Shown here piece after piece: positions 14,571 to 27,711 of a DNA stretch of 64,000 nt. The translations under genes were made by a program, and so were the position numbers. The DNA comes from Syngnathus acus (Eukaryota; Chordata; Actinopteri; Syngnathiformes; Syngnathidae), in assembly GCF_901709675.1 (NCBI RefSeq), contig NC_051100.1, positions 2,790,001-2,854,000 of the forward strand, given 5' to 3'. Below the pieces are notes generated by a model, which had not been told where the DNA came from, did not search any database, and saw only the letters and a program-made list of their open reading frames with translations. How positions within the stretch are numbered: position 1 is the stretch's first letter; every line of letters begins with the position of its first letter.

Positions 14571-14855
14571 AGGCCCCGCCCCCTATCACGCCCATTCGCG
14601 TCACGGTTCTAAAATCCATGGAGCTGAAGTAGAGTCAGAAGGTCTGATGAAGCAAGCAAGCAACAGTCGCTACACCGCCGCGGACTTATTCAACTTGCAC
14701 GGCTCTTTCCCTATCCGGGTTTTATCGTGATTTTTTTGCTTCTTTTTCTGACGAGGATCCCGAAAGCCAGCGAACGATCATTGAAGTCCCCCGACGCCGA
14801 GGAGTTTGTGTCGGGCACCGGGGAAAAGCAACAACGCGTGAGGCGGTGCCCGCAA
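14571..14855 (+). promoter_or_regulatory. b3gnt2: b3gnt2 promoter and non-coding exon 1
   Basis: A GC box (GGCCCCGCCCCC, about 14572-14583) precedes a GC- and CpG-rich stretch ending in CCCGCAA followed by the donor GTAAGC at 14856. B3GNT2 in mammals has an untranslated first exon and its whole reading frame in one later exon; this block fits that first exon. The transcription start is not determinable; perhaps near 14640. Confidence 0.5.
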
Positions 14856-15395
14856 GTAAGCTAACCTCCTGGACTAGGTAATTAACAGTTTCTCACCGTC
14901 AACGATAATCCCTTTGACGCACTTATAGTTCCACGCAAACGGTCGGCAAAAGTAAGTAAAATCAGTCAAGTATTAAAAAAGGGGGGGAGGCGGTTCTAAT
15001 GTACTTTTTAATGAAAAGGTGAGCGTCCTGGAAAATCCCTCCAAGACTACTTCATGGTGGGTGAAACAGCGTTACCTAATGCATAATGTTACAATATCGT
15101 AACAGTAATTCCCGTCGATACATGAAAAAAAAAACTTTCACTGAAGATCACTGGCCGATAGTATAAATTAACCAAAGTCGAAAAATGACAAAACTTGTTT
15201 CGTGACTATATTCTTCAATGAATGCTTATTTTGACAAACTAGACAAAGGATCAATAATTATCATGATAATATATTGTCAATACAACTGGACAAATTAATA
15301 ATTGTACAGCATGACATGAGTTCCCCAAAATGACATTTGCTCACAAAAAGTCGAGATGGAATCACTTCGTCAGAACAGAAGTTGAATTTTGTGTC

Positions 15396-15400
<5 letters not shown>

Positions 15401-15426
<26 letters not shown>
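15401..15426. repeat. (GA)13 microsatellite
   Basis: Perfect dinucleotide run in b3gnt2 intron 1. Confidence 0.98.
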
Positions 15427-16398
15427 ATATCTTTTGTGCCATATCAACTGTATTTCCTTCCTCATTGACATTACCTGTGTTACGCAATGGATGGTGTAAT
15501 GTAGTGTGAGAAATGCAACATATGCGGATATCATGACTTGTTGACTGACACACTTCACTTGTGTTGTCTTTTTTGATTACCAGCGACTATTTTTAGCCTT
15601 CCTACTGCAGCCTTTTGCCTCATATGACTCCATCGTAACGTTTTTTTTTTTATCACATGAGCACAATGACGCACTCGCATTAATTGGTTAGCAAGGCCAC
15701 ATTTGGAGATGGAATGTAGAAAAAGACAAACTATCAGTCATGCAACTTCTTCAACGTCCTCTCCCATCGTGATCACCCTAAAAAAAAGTCAAATGAACAG
15801 ATTCAACATGCTCTCTTGACGCAAATGGAAATATCAGACCCGGAAGTACTAAAACAATCGCGACTACTTTGCTAAATAGACGAATTAACTCAATTTTGAT
15901 GTCTGTTGATGTTTACATCTAGCATGGCACATCACAGTTTTGAGTTACAAGCGCTGCCATTGAACAAATTCAACTTGTATCTCAAGGGATCGCATATATG
16001 TCCGGAGGCTCACCCACTCAAGGACATGTTGCTCATTACATCGACGTCCATCTTCTTTAGTAGCTTAAAGGACGCCCCGCCCTTGCCCCGCTCACCTAAT
16101 GCATGTGGCTTCATCAAGTATTCATCAGCGTGGCTCCACTCACTCAGAATTAAGCCCACTTGCAGGAAGTCGCAGATGACCAACAACCACTCATAAATCT
16201 TTATCAGGTCGCGTCATTTAGGTTCCAATAGATCTTCGCTTATGTCATGTTAGTTGTTCGTCTGATGTGAATGTCTTGGGTAGCCTCGCTTGTATGTTGA
16301 GGTCACTGTGATGGAGACTCCCATGAGGTGCTGGTAATTATAGTGACGTCCCAACGCGACTGTACTATAAATTATTCCGTATGACACCAAAACCTGCA

Positions 16399-16401
<3 letters not shown>

Positions 16402-16432
<31 letters not shown>
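16402..16432. repeat. Poly-T tract, 31 bp
   Basis: Uninterrupted T run in b3gnt2 intron 1. It is not attached to a recognised retroelement. Confidence 0.97.
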
Positions 16433-16435
<3 letters not shown>

Positions 16436-19056
16436 CCACACGATGATGATATTTACACAATGGAATAAAACTCAAAAATCTAATACAGATGAATGATTCT
16501 GAATAATAATTGCAAATCTTTTTTTCACCCCCAGCCTAAACATTGCTGTTTCATGTGATTTATTTTTTTATTTTTGCAAGGTCCTTTTCCAATAACTTTT
16601 AACAAACAGGCCCACTGGCAATTAACTTTTAACCGAATAAAAATATAAAGGTAGCTTTAGTTAAAAAATATTCACGACATACACCCATTCTACTTCCTGA
16701 CAAACTTGGCGCACAAAGCCTGACCCACCAAAAAGAGAATATTAAGAAATTTAAAGTAGCTTTGGCAAACCTTTCATGCCCATTCTTGCGATCAACTTTT
16801 GTTATGTAACAATTCCTTCCTACATGGTCCCTCCCAAAACAAGGCGGACAACAAGCAGGTGATAGCATTACCAATGTGCATTAGCTGCTGTTATGCTGAC
16901 ATAACAGTTGACTCCTGGCAATCTAAGTGCATCCCAATTCTCTAATGCAATAAAAAGGAAAGCGCTCTGAAATGGCCGCCCTACTTCTCTTTTGTCCCTG
17001 GATTGAAAAGCAAATAGATTTGTGTAAAGTTTTTCACACAGTAGTTCAGCTGGGCCGCCACTCAGGTTGCACGTCACAAAAGTGCAGCTTGTAACGCGAT
17101 TAACTTAATGACGGATTTGTCATTAGCAGCAAAATGGAATTAGTTCCAAGAGGTGTATTAAAACTTTCCCTAGGATGGATAGAATTTTTTATTTTTTATT
17201 TTTCCCCCATGAATGGCAAGGAAAGCTCAGTCAGTCTTCTGTTTCTTGGAAAACAGGATATGACTCCTGTGGTCTGTATTTAGCCTCAAGTATCGACAGT
17301 GGATGACGCTCCAACTCCAAACGGCAACAGATGGAGACTTTGGAAGCGTTCTTAAACGAAACAACCGCCACAAGTCTTCCCTGCGAGACGGAAATTCCGT
17401 TTTTACAGAAGCAAAGTGGACATATGAACATGAAACAAGCGTCAGTCACAAACTCAACTTTGGATGTTCTCAAAATACATCCAAACTATGCAAAACATAT
17501 CGTCACTGCACCGGGAGTTTGTCATATACGAGGAATAATGAAGTAGAAGTGTGTATTTTTAGCCCCCTTACCAACCAATCACGCGAGAGTACACAAGACT
17601 CAAATGGAGTCCCGCCCAGCAAATTGACAAAGTGGACTAGCGTTCGTATCCTGCCAGCACTTCCTGTCAAAGTCCTCATAGATCTGCAGATAAAACTAGA
17701 TTGATCTCATCTGGAATTTCCACTTGTTCTCTGGTTTTCCGCCATCCTTCCTGTTGCCGCTCCCCGAGGAAGTGGCTTGTTTAACTGCTGCCGAGTCTAG
17801 AAAAAGACGGCGGCGGCCGGATATTGAACTATTTGCTCAGGAACCCGTCAGACTGGTTCCTTAATAGTTATTTGTTCACTCTTATAGAAGTAAAGTGCAA
17901 TGATAATCTCAGGATGAAAAACATTAGGCCAAGAAAAAAAGTGGCAATATACAAATATTACACCTTAGACAAAAAAATAAATATAACCGTAAAAATACTG
18001 GGTGGAGAAACCAAAAGACAAAAAAATGCACGCATATTTAAAAAAACAAAAACGTGAAAATTACGCAAGATACTAACTACGAAAAAATTTCACTCAAATC
18101 TAAATATTCTCAAGAAATAGAATAAAATAGATTAAAAATACATTATTTGAAAAAAAAAACCAAAACAATAATGAAAAATGCATAGATAATCTGGGTACAC
18201 AAATAATAAAAAAAATCTTAAAACAAATGTTGGAAAAAATACAAAATTATTAGAAAACAAATACTGAATAAAAATATAAACCTGTTAAAAATACAGGAAT
18301 ATTAGAAGAAATTATGCAAATATTAGAATATTTTAATTTGTTCACTGGTAATAGCACACACAACTCAACCAAGACGCGATACGACCACAAATATGAGTCG
18401 CGTTTCAGGATCAAACCGTGAATGTTTGGTGTGATCCAAAAGTGTGCGTGCGGGTGCATCTTCTCCTTTAGATTCCATCCAGTGCCTCGCACCATACATA
18501 GAGATGACCTCTGCCAAGCGGAGTCAAGCCCACAAGTATTTAATGATAATGAGAAATTCCGTTCTATTTAAAAGCGTGCCGGGTAGACATGTCGGCAGCT
18601 GACGCAACGTTCTGGCGCTAGTTTTAGTCGAGTGCCTGAAGATTGAAGTTTCTATTGAATGATCCCCGCACATTAAAACTCACGCCAAGCGGCAATACAT
18701 CACACAGGACAGAGTACAAGCCGGGCTGCAAAGATCAAATTGGCCCGTAAACCTTTGTTGCATGTGTAACTAACCACAAAAGTTTCCTTCTGTGTTTTTT
18801 TTTTTTTTTTTTTTGCAACCTGCTTTGATTGGTCAAGCCTACTTGTGTGCCTGTTTGTGTTTTGTGTGTGTGTGCGAGACATCAAAAGTGTGAATAGTGT
18901 CGTGGAGTGTAGATATTTGGTGCTCCAGCGCCACTTGTCTATTTATGGCGCCGCTAGGCTGCAGACTGGAGCATCCTCTTAGTGCCTTAGTCCTATTTAA
19001 AATCAGTTCATTGCTAGTCATGTGTGCGTATGTGATAATTGCTTTGAATCATTGTA

Positions 19057-19176
19057 CCGTATTTTTCGGACTAAAAGTCGCTCCGGAATATAGCTCGCAT
19101 TAGCCATAAAATAAAAGTCGCCCCCCCCGACCCCAAACTATGAAAAAACACACGACTTATAGCCCGAAAATTACGG
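19057..19176. mobile_element. 120-bp MITE with CCGTATTTTTCGG ends
   Basis: Left end CCGTATTTTTCGGACTAAAA; right end, reversed, CCGTAATTTTCGGGCTATAA. The terminal inverted repeats match over about 20 bp with few differences. A TA dinucleotide borders both sides (19055-19056, 19177-19178), as for Tc1/mariner-type insertion. The body is largely AGTCGC repeats. No coding capacity. The family is common in fish genomes. Confidence 0.85.
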
Positions 19177-21787
19177 TAATCATATCAACGCTAAAACTCA
19201 ATTGAGACTTTCGGCTTAACCACTTCCTGCCTCTATCCTGTGGGTTGACTGGTGTTTTTTTTTTTTTTTTTTTATAGCTTCATGAACACTTAGCAATCTC
19301 CCATTTCCGTTATGTCCCCAACAGGGCGGAACCAAGAATGGGGTAAGCGGGCGAGCCAACGGACGACGTTGTAACCAGACGAGTGCCCGCTCAGCAGCAC
19401 AGGTAAGACCAACACAATGCGTCCATTGGTCGAGCTTTATTTGAAATGTATTTAAATGTGCCATACCTTTCCTGGGTCTGGTCTCAATATTGGAATACCA
19501 TATGAATTAAAAGAATACCAATCTAAGGCAAAAGTTTTACCGCCACGTCTGTTTTCGACAACTTCTGCTTTAAAAACACAAAACGGGAAGCCTAGCGATT
19601 TGTAAATGGCCGAGTAGGTAACAAGAGGCAAGTTGCACAACACTGCACGCGGTTTTTAGAGGAAATGCGTCGTGGTGGAAATGAAGCCACTTCAACAGTT
19701 CCAAAAGTTTAACGTTAAATGAATGACTTGAATTTGATTTGTAGAGCATTTTGAAAAACAACCACAGCTGCAAACTCCCAACAGTTCCTCCAGTTGTATT
19801 GAAAAATTAAGACAACTCAAAATGGCTGACAGGATTAATAACAAACTTGTGCACCATGTTGTGAAGCCTAAGTGCAATTATACAGCCACTGCCAGGTAAG
19901 GTGCCACTGCTGGAGTTTAAATGAGCGTCGGGAAGCTCCGCTCTTGTCAACATGTTGTCGTGCCGTCATTTTCGGACCGCCTCCCAGCTCCTTGTTCTCT
20001 CAAAACCCAGGAGTCGTCTTGCTTGTACTCAGAACTGGAAGGTAATTATCCCGCAGGGAGGACGAGTTGCTCTGTAACGAAACAGACACATTTTGTGTTG
20101 GCGTTAGCATAGCTAGCCATGCACTACGCCAGGTGAGCGCTTCAAAACTCATCCGCAGTCAGCCAAAAACAAGGACGACTCGTGTTTGAAACGGCTAAGA
20201 CGAGTCGTGTTGTTTCCTGAGGGAAATGAGAAAAGGAAGTGATGTCATGGATTGAGAGAATTGAGAAACCGAAGTCTCGCTGAAGTTGATTTTAATTTGG
20301 CAGCTAGTACAGAATACTGATTATGCCAGATTGTTCACCAAGAGACAAGAATTCTTTGATATAGATGTTTAATTCGTTTGATAGAACGTAGAACTGGTGA
20401 GACAAACGCATATATAAACTTAGATTTACAAAACATACACATCAAATACAAAAGTAAACCATATATACCACTATGGCCTGCCGGTGAACAACCGGGTAGT
20501 TTACTTAAACAGTTTTATTAACTTCACGATGATGCGTCCTAGGTCGGCCGTTAACTATTGCGCTGTTGCATCACGTCACCCCCGAAGTTGGATTTACTTT
20601 CGGTTTCGATTACAATTTAATATTAACAAGATACTGCTACAAACTATATATACAAATAACAAGAAACAAAAATAAATTCACACAAAAACGTTATTTGCGC
20701 ACCAAGTAACACTGCGTGCCGACTTCGGCAGTTACACTGATTATCCCATAATTATAAAATATGTATGGAAATAGTTCTATTTTACAATTCAGGCAGCGTT
20801 TCGGGGATAAACTGAGGAGGTGGGCTCTTGGGAGAGTGTAAATTGTAATTTACAAGTTGCACTTGTTAACCGCAGCTTGACTCTGATGTTTTGAGTTTCC
20901 GCTGTGCTGTGTTTACACGTAAAACGACGGGGGCGGGTACAGGAAGGTAAACAAGGACTCGACAGCGTGCCGACTTGTTGCTAGGAGAAGAAGCGACCTG
21001 TCATCCACTTTGATCAATCGGGTGGAGTTTCCTCTTTTCCAAACTGCGCATTAATTACGTGTACAAACTTGAAAGCTAATGTGAATGGCATGGAGGCTAT
21101 TCATTTTCTAATTGTTATCTCAAAAAAATTAATTAATTAATCAAATAAATGAATTAAAATTCATAAATTAATTAAAACAAATATTACGATTAATTTCACT
21201 TTATTTACCAATTAGGGCACACATCACTTTTACCCCTAAAAAAAATACCGACTCAGACAGTTTGAAAGAAGCTAAAGTCGTCTTTCTTGACCAGTGCCAG
21301 AATTTGAACCACACAGATTCTCTTGGATGGGATGTGCTGGTTACTCAATAACCGCGGCGAGTGAATTTTTCAAGGCTTTTCAATTGTTTTACTGTGTTTA
21401 GTTTGGCCGGCAATTAAGAGCGCGCAGATCTTGTGCGCGTTTGTCTTGACAAGACATTGTCACAGGACATGGCAATGCATCGACCGGCGTTGACATCTTC
21501 TGGTTATTTATTGATTTGCGGTGGAATTTGATCAGACTTTGTTCAAACAGTAAACACAATCAGTTGGGCGGTTGGCCGAGATAAAAGCAGGTGTGTTGTG
21601 CTTGACTCAAAAATGCCTCTCAAAGTAAGATACATTTTATTTTTTATGGCACAATTTGGTAGGTCTGACAAGCATGAGTAAAAGCCCAACAGTCTAAAGA
21701 AGACATGGCTGAAAAGACACAGGAAACCGTTTTGGGGTCTTGTTCCCAAATGTGAAATATTTGTGTGTTCAGGTGCGCGAAGGCGTC

Positions 21788-22978
21788 ATGGCGCTGCTGC
21801 GGATGAAACTGAAGGTTCTGTTGACTGTCATGACGGTCAACGTCTTCATCTTCATCGTGATCTTCCGACACGGCGGGCGGGACAAGGGCTTCCAGGACAA
21901 GGTGCTTATCCCCTCCAAGCCCTTCTGGAAAAAGATGACGCAGAGCTCGGGTTACTGGAACGTTCAGCAGCAGGTTCTGGACTTCCGACACAACCCCATC
22001 CTGGCCAATCACAGAACCGCCGACTTGCCCGATTGGCTCAATGAAACCCACGTGTCTTTCAACTCCTGTCAACCCGACACCAGGGTGACCACTCGCGTGA
22101 AAGACTACAACTCCCTACCTTTGCGATTCAAGGACTTCCTGCTGTACATGCACTGCCGCTATTACCCGGTCTTGATGGACCAGCCGGACATCTGCCAGGA
22201 GCAGCCCTTCCTGCTGCTAGCCGTCAAGTCCCTGGCGCCGCATTTCGACAGGCGTCAGGCCATACGCCAGTCTTGGGGCAGGGCGGGTGTGCTCGCCAAC
22301 CGCACCGTGGTGACTATCTTCCTCCTGGGCCAGACCATGGCCAGAGACCACCACCCGGACCTGTCGCCGATGCTGAGCTACGAGAGCGACCAACATCGGG
22401 ACATCATTCAGTGGGACTTCCGGGACTCCTTCTTCAACCTGACTATCAAGGAAGTCCTCTTTCTGGACTGGATCCAGACACGTTGCCCAGGTGCCAGCTT
22501 CGTCTTCAAGGGGGACGACGACGTCTTTGTCAACACCTACGCCATCCTGAGCTTCCTGGGAGGGCTGTCTGCTTCCAAAGCCGCAGACCTCTTCGTGGGG
22601 GATGTCATCACCAACGCCGGGCCGCACCGGGACAATAAGTTGAAGTACTTCATCCCGGAAAGCATGTACATCGGCTCGTATCCGCCTTACGCCGGCGGCG
22701 GCGGCTACCTGTACTCGGCTAGCGTGGCTGCCCGCCTGCATGCCGCCTCCCACCAGGTGGCGCTCTACCCCATCGATGACGTCTACACGGGCATATGCCT
22801 GATGAAGTTGGGGCTGGCCCCTGAGAAACACAAGGGCTTCAGAACCTTCAACATCGAGGAGAAGTACCGCAACATCCCATGCGCCTACAAGGGCTTGATG
22901 CTAGTCCACCCGCGCACTCCGCAGGAGATGATCCAAATCTGGTCCTGGCTCAACCAGTCAGACCTCAACTGCCAGTAG
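21788..22978 (+). CDS. b3gnt2: N-acetyllactosaminide beta-1,3-N-acetylglucosaminyltransferase 2
   Basis: Type II Golgi enzyme that adds beta-1,3-GlcNAc to galactose ends and so extends poly-N-acetyllactosamine chains. Single coding exon, 396 residues (human 397). A hydrophobic signal anchor spans residues about 7-26. Glycosyltransferase family 31 motifs: RQAIRQSWG (156-164), FKGDDDVFVN with the metal-binding Asp triplet 243-245, YPPYAGGGG (298-306) and PIDDVYTGICL (Asp330/331), then PEKHKGFRTFNIEEK. Several NxT sequons are present. The frame is open further upstream, but the splice acceptor at 21773 and similarity to B3GNT2 make 21788 the start. Strong codon GC3, unlike the surrounding AT-rich DNA, is typical of this exon. 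Confidence 0.97.
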   Translation: MALLRMKLKVLLTVMTVNVFIFIVIFRHGGRDKGFQDKVLIPSKPFWKKMTQSSGYWNVQQQVLDFRHNPILANHRTADLPDWLNETHVSFNSCQPDTRVTTRVKDYNSLPLRFKDFLLYMHCRYYPVLMDQPDICQEQPFLLLAVKSLAPHFDRRQAIRQSWGRAGVLANRTVVTIFLLGQTMARDHHPDLSPMLSYESDQHRDIIQWDFRDSFFNLTIKEVLFLDWIQTRCPGASFVFKGDDDVFVNTYAILSFLGGLSASKAADLFVGDVITNAGPHRDNKLKYFIPESMYIGSYPPYAGGGGYLYSASVAARLHAASHQVALYPIDDVYTGICLMKLGLAPEKHKGFRTFNIEEKYRNIPCAYKGLMLVHPRTPQEMIQIWSWLNQSDLNCQ

Positions 22979-25749
22979 AAAGTGCCCACCATTATTTGGA
23001 GTTTGTCGCTGTGCTCATTTGGAAGTTCAGCCTGGAAAGGTTTGCTCCATTTGGGAGCACCAGAGTATTTTTGGCTGCCATTTTACAGTAAGGGTACTTG
23101 TGGTTATTTATTTTTTTTAGTTTTTAATATCAGGCGTATCTAAATTTTACCACATGGCGTTTATCGATGTACCATATTGTTTCGAATCATTATTAGTTGA
23201 AACCTCATTTGAGAGTCCCCTTATTGTAAAGTGGCGCTGTTATTTATTAATTTGATCTTCTCGATTTGGTGTACAAAGAGCTTGAACCAAAAATGTGTTT
23301 GTCTTTGGCGCACATATTTATACGGTTGTAACTATTTATAAACGCTTTAACACTGTCCGCTCTCCACAAGGGGGGCATCCAAAATGCTGTATTATATAAG
23401 AACAGACATGAGAAGATAGGCGTGGGTTCTGAACAGTGTCTTCAGAGTCCGAAAGTCTTTTATCAGAGATGGATTTGATCATTTATCGATCTGTGCCTTT
23501 CATATAATTTCATACCACAAATTAGATTAGAGAAGTGTCTGGTGTTTACTGTACCCGCTGTTAGCTTTCGAGTAGCCGCTGTCCAGCCTCTGATGCTACC
23601 ACAGAAGCTGGAAAATCCTCGGGTCATACGTAGAAGTTCAGCGTAAAACAAATTGGTATTTCAGAGACTAGCTTTCGTGCCTTTCTCACGGAGACGCAGC
23701 ATTTCGCAATGTCACATCAACGACTGGTGTCTCGTTTTTTTTTTTTCTCCCACCGGTCATATTTCTCACAGCTGCCGTCCTGTCCCTGAAACTACCTCAG
23801 AAGCTGGAAAATCTGCAGTATTCTCATTTCATATCCTTTCATACATATGTTGACAAAAATAATCTCTTCAATAACATAGTTGCCTTTGTCAAATTTGGTG
23901 GAGCAAAAATAGTTGATGCACCTTTGTTGGTATCATTTACCTAGTAACAATTTTTTTTTTTTTTGACTTACCGTCCTCATGTCAATTTCAAAACAATCTA
24001 ATTGTTGGTGATGGTTGTCTTGTTTTCCAAAAAATTGTCAAATATGACATATGCATAACACTTCTGCACACTAGTAGGACAAATTTTCCATACAAGTAGG
24101 ACGACTACGTGTTGCTAGTGTGGCCAAACTGCACTAGTTGACACGGTGTGTTGATAGCACTAGACGTTAACTAGTTGAATTTTATGTCACCAGTAGTACA
24201 AGTAAGGACAGCTTTCCGTGAAGCTGTTTTAGCAATTTATTCAATATCCTTGATTTCAGTTGTAAGGTCCGTGTGTGTGCTTTGTTCACACCAGGAAGAC
24301 AATTCAGCTCACTAGTTGAAAGATGGCAGTGCGTTAGTGGAACCACTGGAGGCTTAGTTGCCGCTGCTTCCGTCATCCATTTGGTATTTTATCAGGGCTA
24401 ATGTGTCGGCCATATTGGCGGTTAAGGTCCTTGTGGGTGTCAACTTTGCCAGCCTGCTTTTGTGAAGTTTTTGTGATGCCAAAATCCGGCAAAGATGCAA
24501 TGTTAATGCAAAGCAAGAGAGGAAATGGGAAAAGTTGGAAATGGGAAAAGTTAGCGTTATTTTCCAGGACAGAATGTTTGCGTTGAAAAGCTTTTTGTGT
24601 TAGGAATGATTTTTTTGTGTGTTTCGGAATCAAATATATTTGTTTGATGCAATGACACGTTTTTATTTTCAGGAAATTAAGAATGAATTTGTGTTGTACA
24701 AATGTCTGACTAACTTCATGTATTTAACACTGTAAAAAAAAAAAGTTCAAATCTTTTTTTACAATTCTGTCAGGAAGAAAAAGCTCAGACGCTAGGTGTC
24801 GATTAGCTTTACTTGTCACCGTCTTCCGTTATTACCAATTTGAATCATCAATGACGTTTTAAAAAAAAAAATGTTGATGGTGTGCTTCCTGCTGGTCAGG
24901 TTGGTCATCTGCGCTGTGTAAAGATAAGCGGTTAGGTTCTTTTTTGTTATTAAGTATCTTATTTATGTTCTCGCTCATATAGGACAATCACACAAAAAAA
25001 ATCAAAATGGTTTAAATGAATTGACAGTTTTGTGCGTTAGTTAAGAGATGACATTGTATGCCGTCATGATTACTTGAAAAGTTTACGTTCAAAGTCATCG
25101 CTGCTCTGTCAAAATTTTTTGATATTTTTTTCTTGGAATTCTTTCACTGTCTTACTTTTTTCTCATTTTGTGACTTTAAAACACTGGTGTTAGCGGTTTG
25201 TTGCGTGAGGTTAAATAAGGAATGAATATTAAATATTATAATTGACGTACAAACAGTACACTAGCATCAATTTCACGATATTAGAGCTTAAAGGTGAAAT
25301 TCCACCCGATGTCAGGAACATTTTGAAAGTGGTGTGCAGAATTATTTTAAAACCGCACTCAGGGTAAAGACTGATATGATTGCTAAACGACGGTTGTGCT
25401 CGTACAAACGAGAAGTGGTATATGGTACGATGTTGTGATACCGACCAACGATTGTATGACATTGGACAAAAAAAAAAAAAAACATGAGAAAAGAGTTTTT
25501 CCTTTTTGGGGGGGCAAAATTAAATGACGATCAATACGGTTAGCGACATTGATACAAAACCGACTGATACCATATCTAGTTCCAAACTCATCGCAGACCA
25601 AATCTGTGCCTGATGTTTGTGGTTTTGATGTCAAAGATGAAATGTAAGTGTGACTGCTTTTTATCATTTGGATTATGTTGATAATTGTGTATTCTGTTGT
25701 TGTTTTTACAGTATGCTGTTCTGTGAGTTTTTATTGCAACATCAATAAA
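22979..25749 (+). other. b3gnt2: b3gnt2 3' UTR and downstream region
   Basis: No further exon. The first plus-strand AATAAA I find after the stop is at 25744-25749, which would give a 3' UTR of about 2.8 kb; a non-canonical nearer signal cannot be excluded. A 24-bp segment around CTACCACAGAAGCTGGAAAA recurs with two differences near 23.60 and 23.79 kb. Confidence 0.35.
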
Positions 25750-26911
25750 ATGAAGACATGTGGAAGCTTCCGTCATCTATTTTTATTCATTTCTGCTGAA
25801 ACAGTCCTTCTGCCCTCCAAACATCAGCTTGCACTGATTTCCACAGAGGTAAATCACCCTTTTCCCACCCTAAAAAATGATAATTGGAAAATAAGTCAGT
25901 CCTCTAAGAAAAATTGTACATCAAAACACCCAATCCCTAATGAGCATTTAAATACAAATACCTGGTCCATGTTTGTTTGTGAAAATTATTAGAAAGGTTT
26001 TGACAATAATTACAATTATGAGGGGAAAATGTGAACTACAAGAATAGTCCATTTAAAACGCAGTAAACTGTCGAAATGTATTCGTTCGTTGGGTCATTCG
26101 TATCTCAATGCACTATAGCAGGGGTGTCCAAACTTTTTGCAAGGAGGGCCAGATTTAATAAAGTGAAGGGGCCCGGGGGCCAATAGTTTTTTCAGACATT
26201 TTTTAACTACAAAAATTTCATGCAAATACACACTGTTATAAAACAAATTTCATTGTCACAATTGTCTTTATTTTTCAAATGACAAAATAACCAAATATAA
26301 GCCATTCAGGCAGATGTGAACAACTCTAAAAACACAAATTCTGAAATGAGCGGCGAGGGGTGGTGCTGCCACCCTTTGGTAATAGGAGGAATTACATTCA
26401 AGTAAGAGCGCAGCCATGCAGAGCTGAATCTGTCTTTATTTTTTTTTTTTTTTTTGGGCTGGTGATGATGATATCCCCATTTCCTGTGATTCAGTTCATC
26501 TCCTGGCATGCTTTCCGCCGTCTGCCCTTCACTTACAAGGATAGATGCCGAGCTGTGCTCTATCGATTGTTGCACTTGCTCACTTATTAATGCAAACAGA
26601 GAAGGAAATGAAAGGCGCATTAGCACAAAGCTTTGATTTCCCAATACCCAGGGAGACCTTCCTGTGTCTGCTGGATTCATTCCTACTTGTAGCAGAGTCA
26701 GTATAGGTTCAATTTAAGCCCCCCAATTGATCACTACAGCATTCTACGCCTATACAATGAAACCCTGTTAATTTCAGATAGTTTCCTGACACATCCACAA
26801 TATATTCATGGGAATTTTTTTTTTACAGCCCTCCCACCCGCTTTAAATACACAATTTCCATTATTCCCTAGTGGCCTGTTCACGTTTTGGTATTTTTTGT
26901 TTTCTTCTTTT

Positions 26912-26948
<37 letters not shown>

Positions 26949-27480
26949 ATACAGTACGTTCCTCTTGAGAAACAACAAGTCCCAGAGTGCATCAACACGC
27001 TGTAAATGGTAGAAAAATGCCACCAACGAGAGATTCCCGGAGGCGTTTCTTCGCTTTCAGTCATCCATCAAGGCGGCGGCAGAGACGATGGAAATCAAGC
27101 TTAGTGGCGAAACATAGGCTGCGCAGGAAAATGTATTGATTTCCCTACAAAATAATATCTTTAACTCCCCAATAATGTCGATCGTTCAAGATGAAATATT
27201 ATAAAGCCGTTAATATGTGTTTGAATAAAACGTATATGTAGGTGAAATATATGTAAGATAATTTACAAGCTGTGTGTGTGCGTTAATTGACCGGATGTGG
27301 TGGCTTTTGATTTTATTTTGTTAAATGAATTCGTACAAAGGTTGTCTAGCTTTGCAGAAAGCGGTCGACCAAAGTACTTCCAACTATCCCCACTTTACTT
27401 TGCCGTGGGAGTCGCTACCGGTTTTCACGGGGGTTTAAATTCCTTTAAATTAACTACCTCGGGGTACAAATTCTTATGAA
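25750..27480. other. Intergenic between b3gnt2 and ehbp1
   Basis: Apart from the hAT end and poly-T tracts (about 26437-26456 and 26917-26944) nothing is recognised. In particular no tmem17-like exon is present. Confidence 0.5.
26119..26340. mobile_element. hAT-type transposon end, truncated
   Basis: Starts CAGGGGTGTCCAAACTTTTT, a typical hAT terminal inverted repeat, followed by GGAGGGCCAGATTTAATAAA and sequence familiar from fish hAT ends. No matching inverted end is seen downstream, so only one terminus remains. The inner boundary is a guess. Confidence 0.6.
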
Positions 27481-27711
27481 TGTCTTTTGCGAGTCACTTG
27501 TGACTCCGCTGGAGCTAATGTGTCAAGGCGGCCGAGCAACGGTTTCCATTCGCGCTCTGTTATGATGGCTACTAGCTAACAGGCTAGCTGGTTCGTAGTA
27601 GTACTAGGGGCTTGATGCTACTGTAACGAAGGCGACCATTACGCTGATAATTCTTCCCAGGACTCTCTGTTAAAGCTAGCCGACAGCCGGGGCGTTGGCT
27701 ATCACGACAAG
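27481..27711 (+). promoter_or_regulatory. ehbp1: ehbp1 promoter and non-coding exon 1
   Basis: CpG-richer block ending in CACGACAAG followed by the donor GTGAGT (27712). The next acceptor, TTTGCAG at 28411-28417, begins the exon that carries the ehbp1 start codon. Transcription start not determinable. Confidence 0.45.

Larger units (their letters stand above)
14856..21773 (+). other. b3gnt2 intron 1
   Basis: About 6.9 kb. Contains a (GA)13 tract, a T31 tract, a 120-bp MITE and AT-rich filler. The acceptor is the polypyrimidine-AG at 21773 immediately before GTGCGCGAAGG. GC-rich patches at 17.70-17.82 and 19.92-20.14 kb could be alternative first exons, but nothing proves this. Confidence 0.5.
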
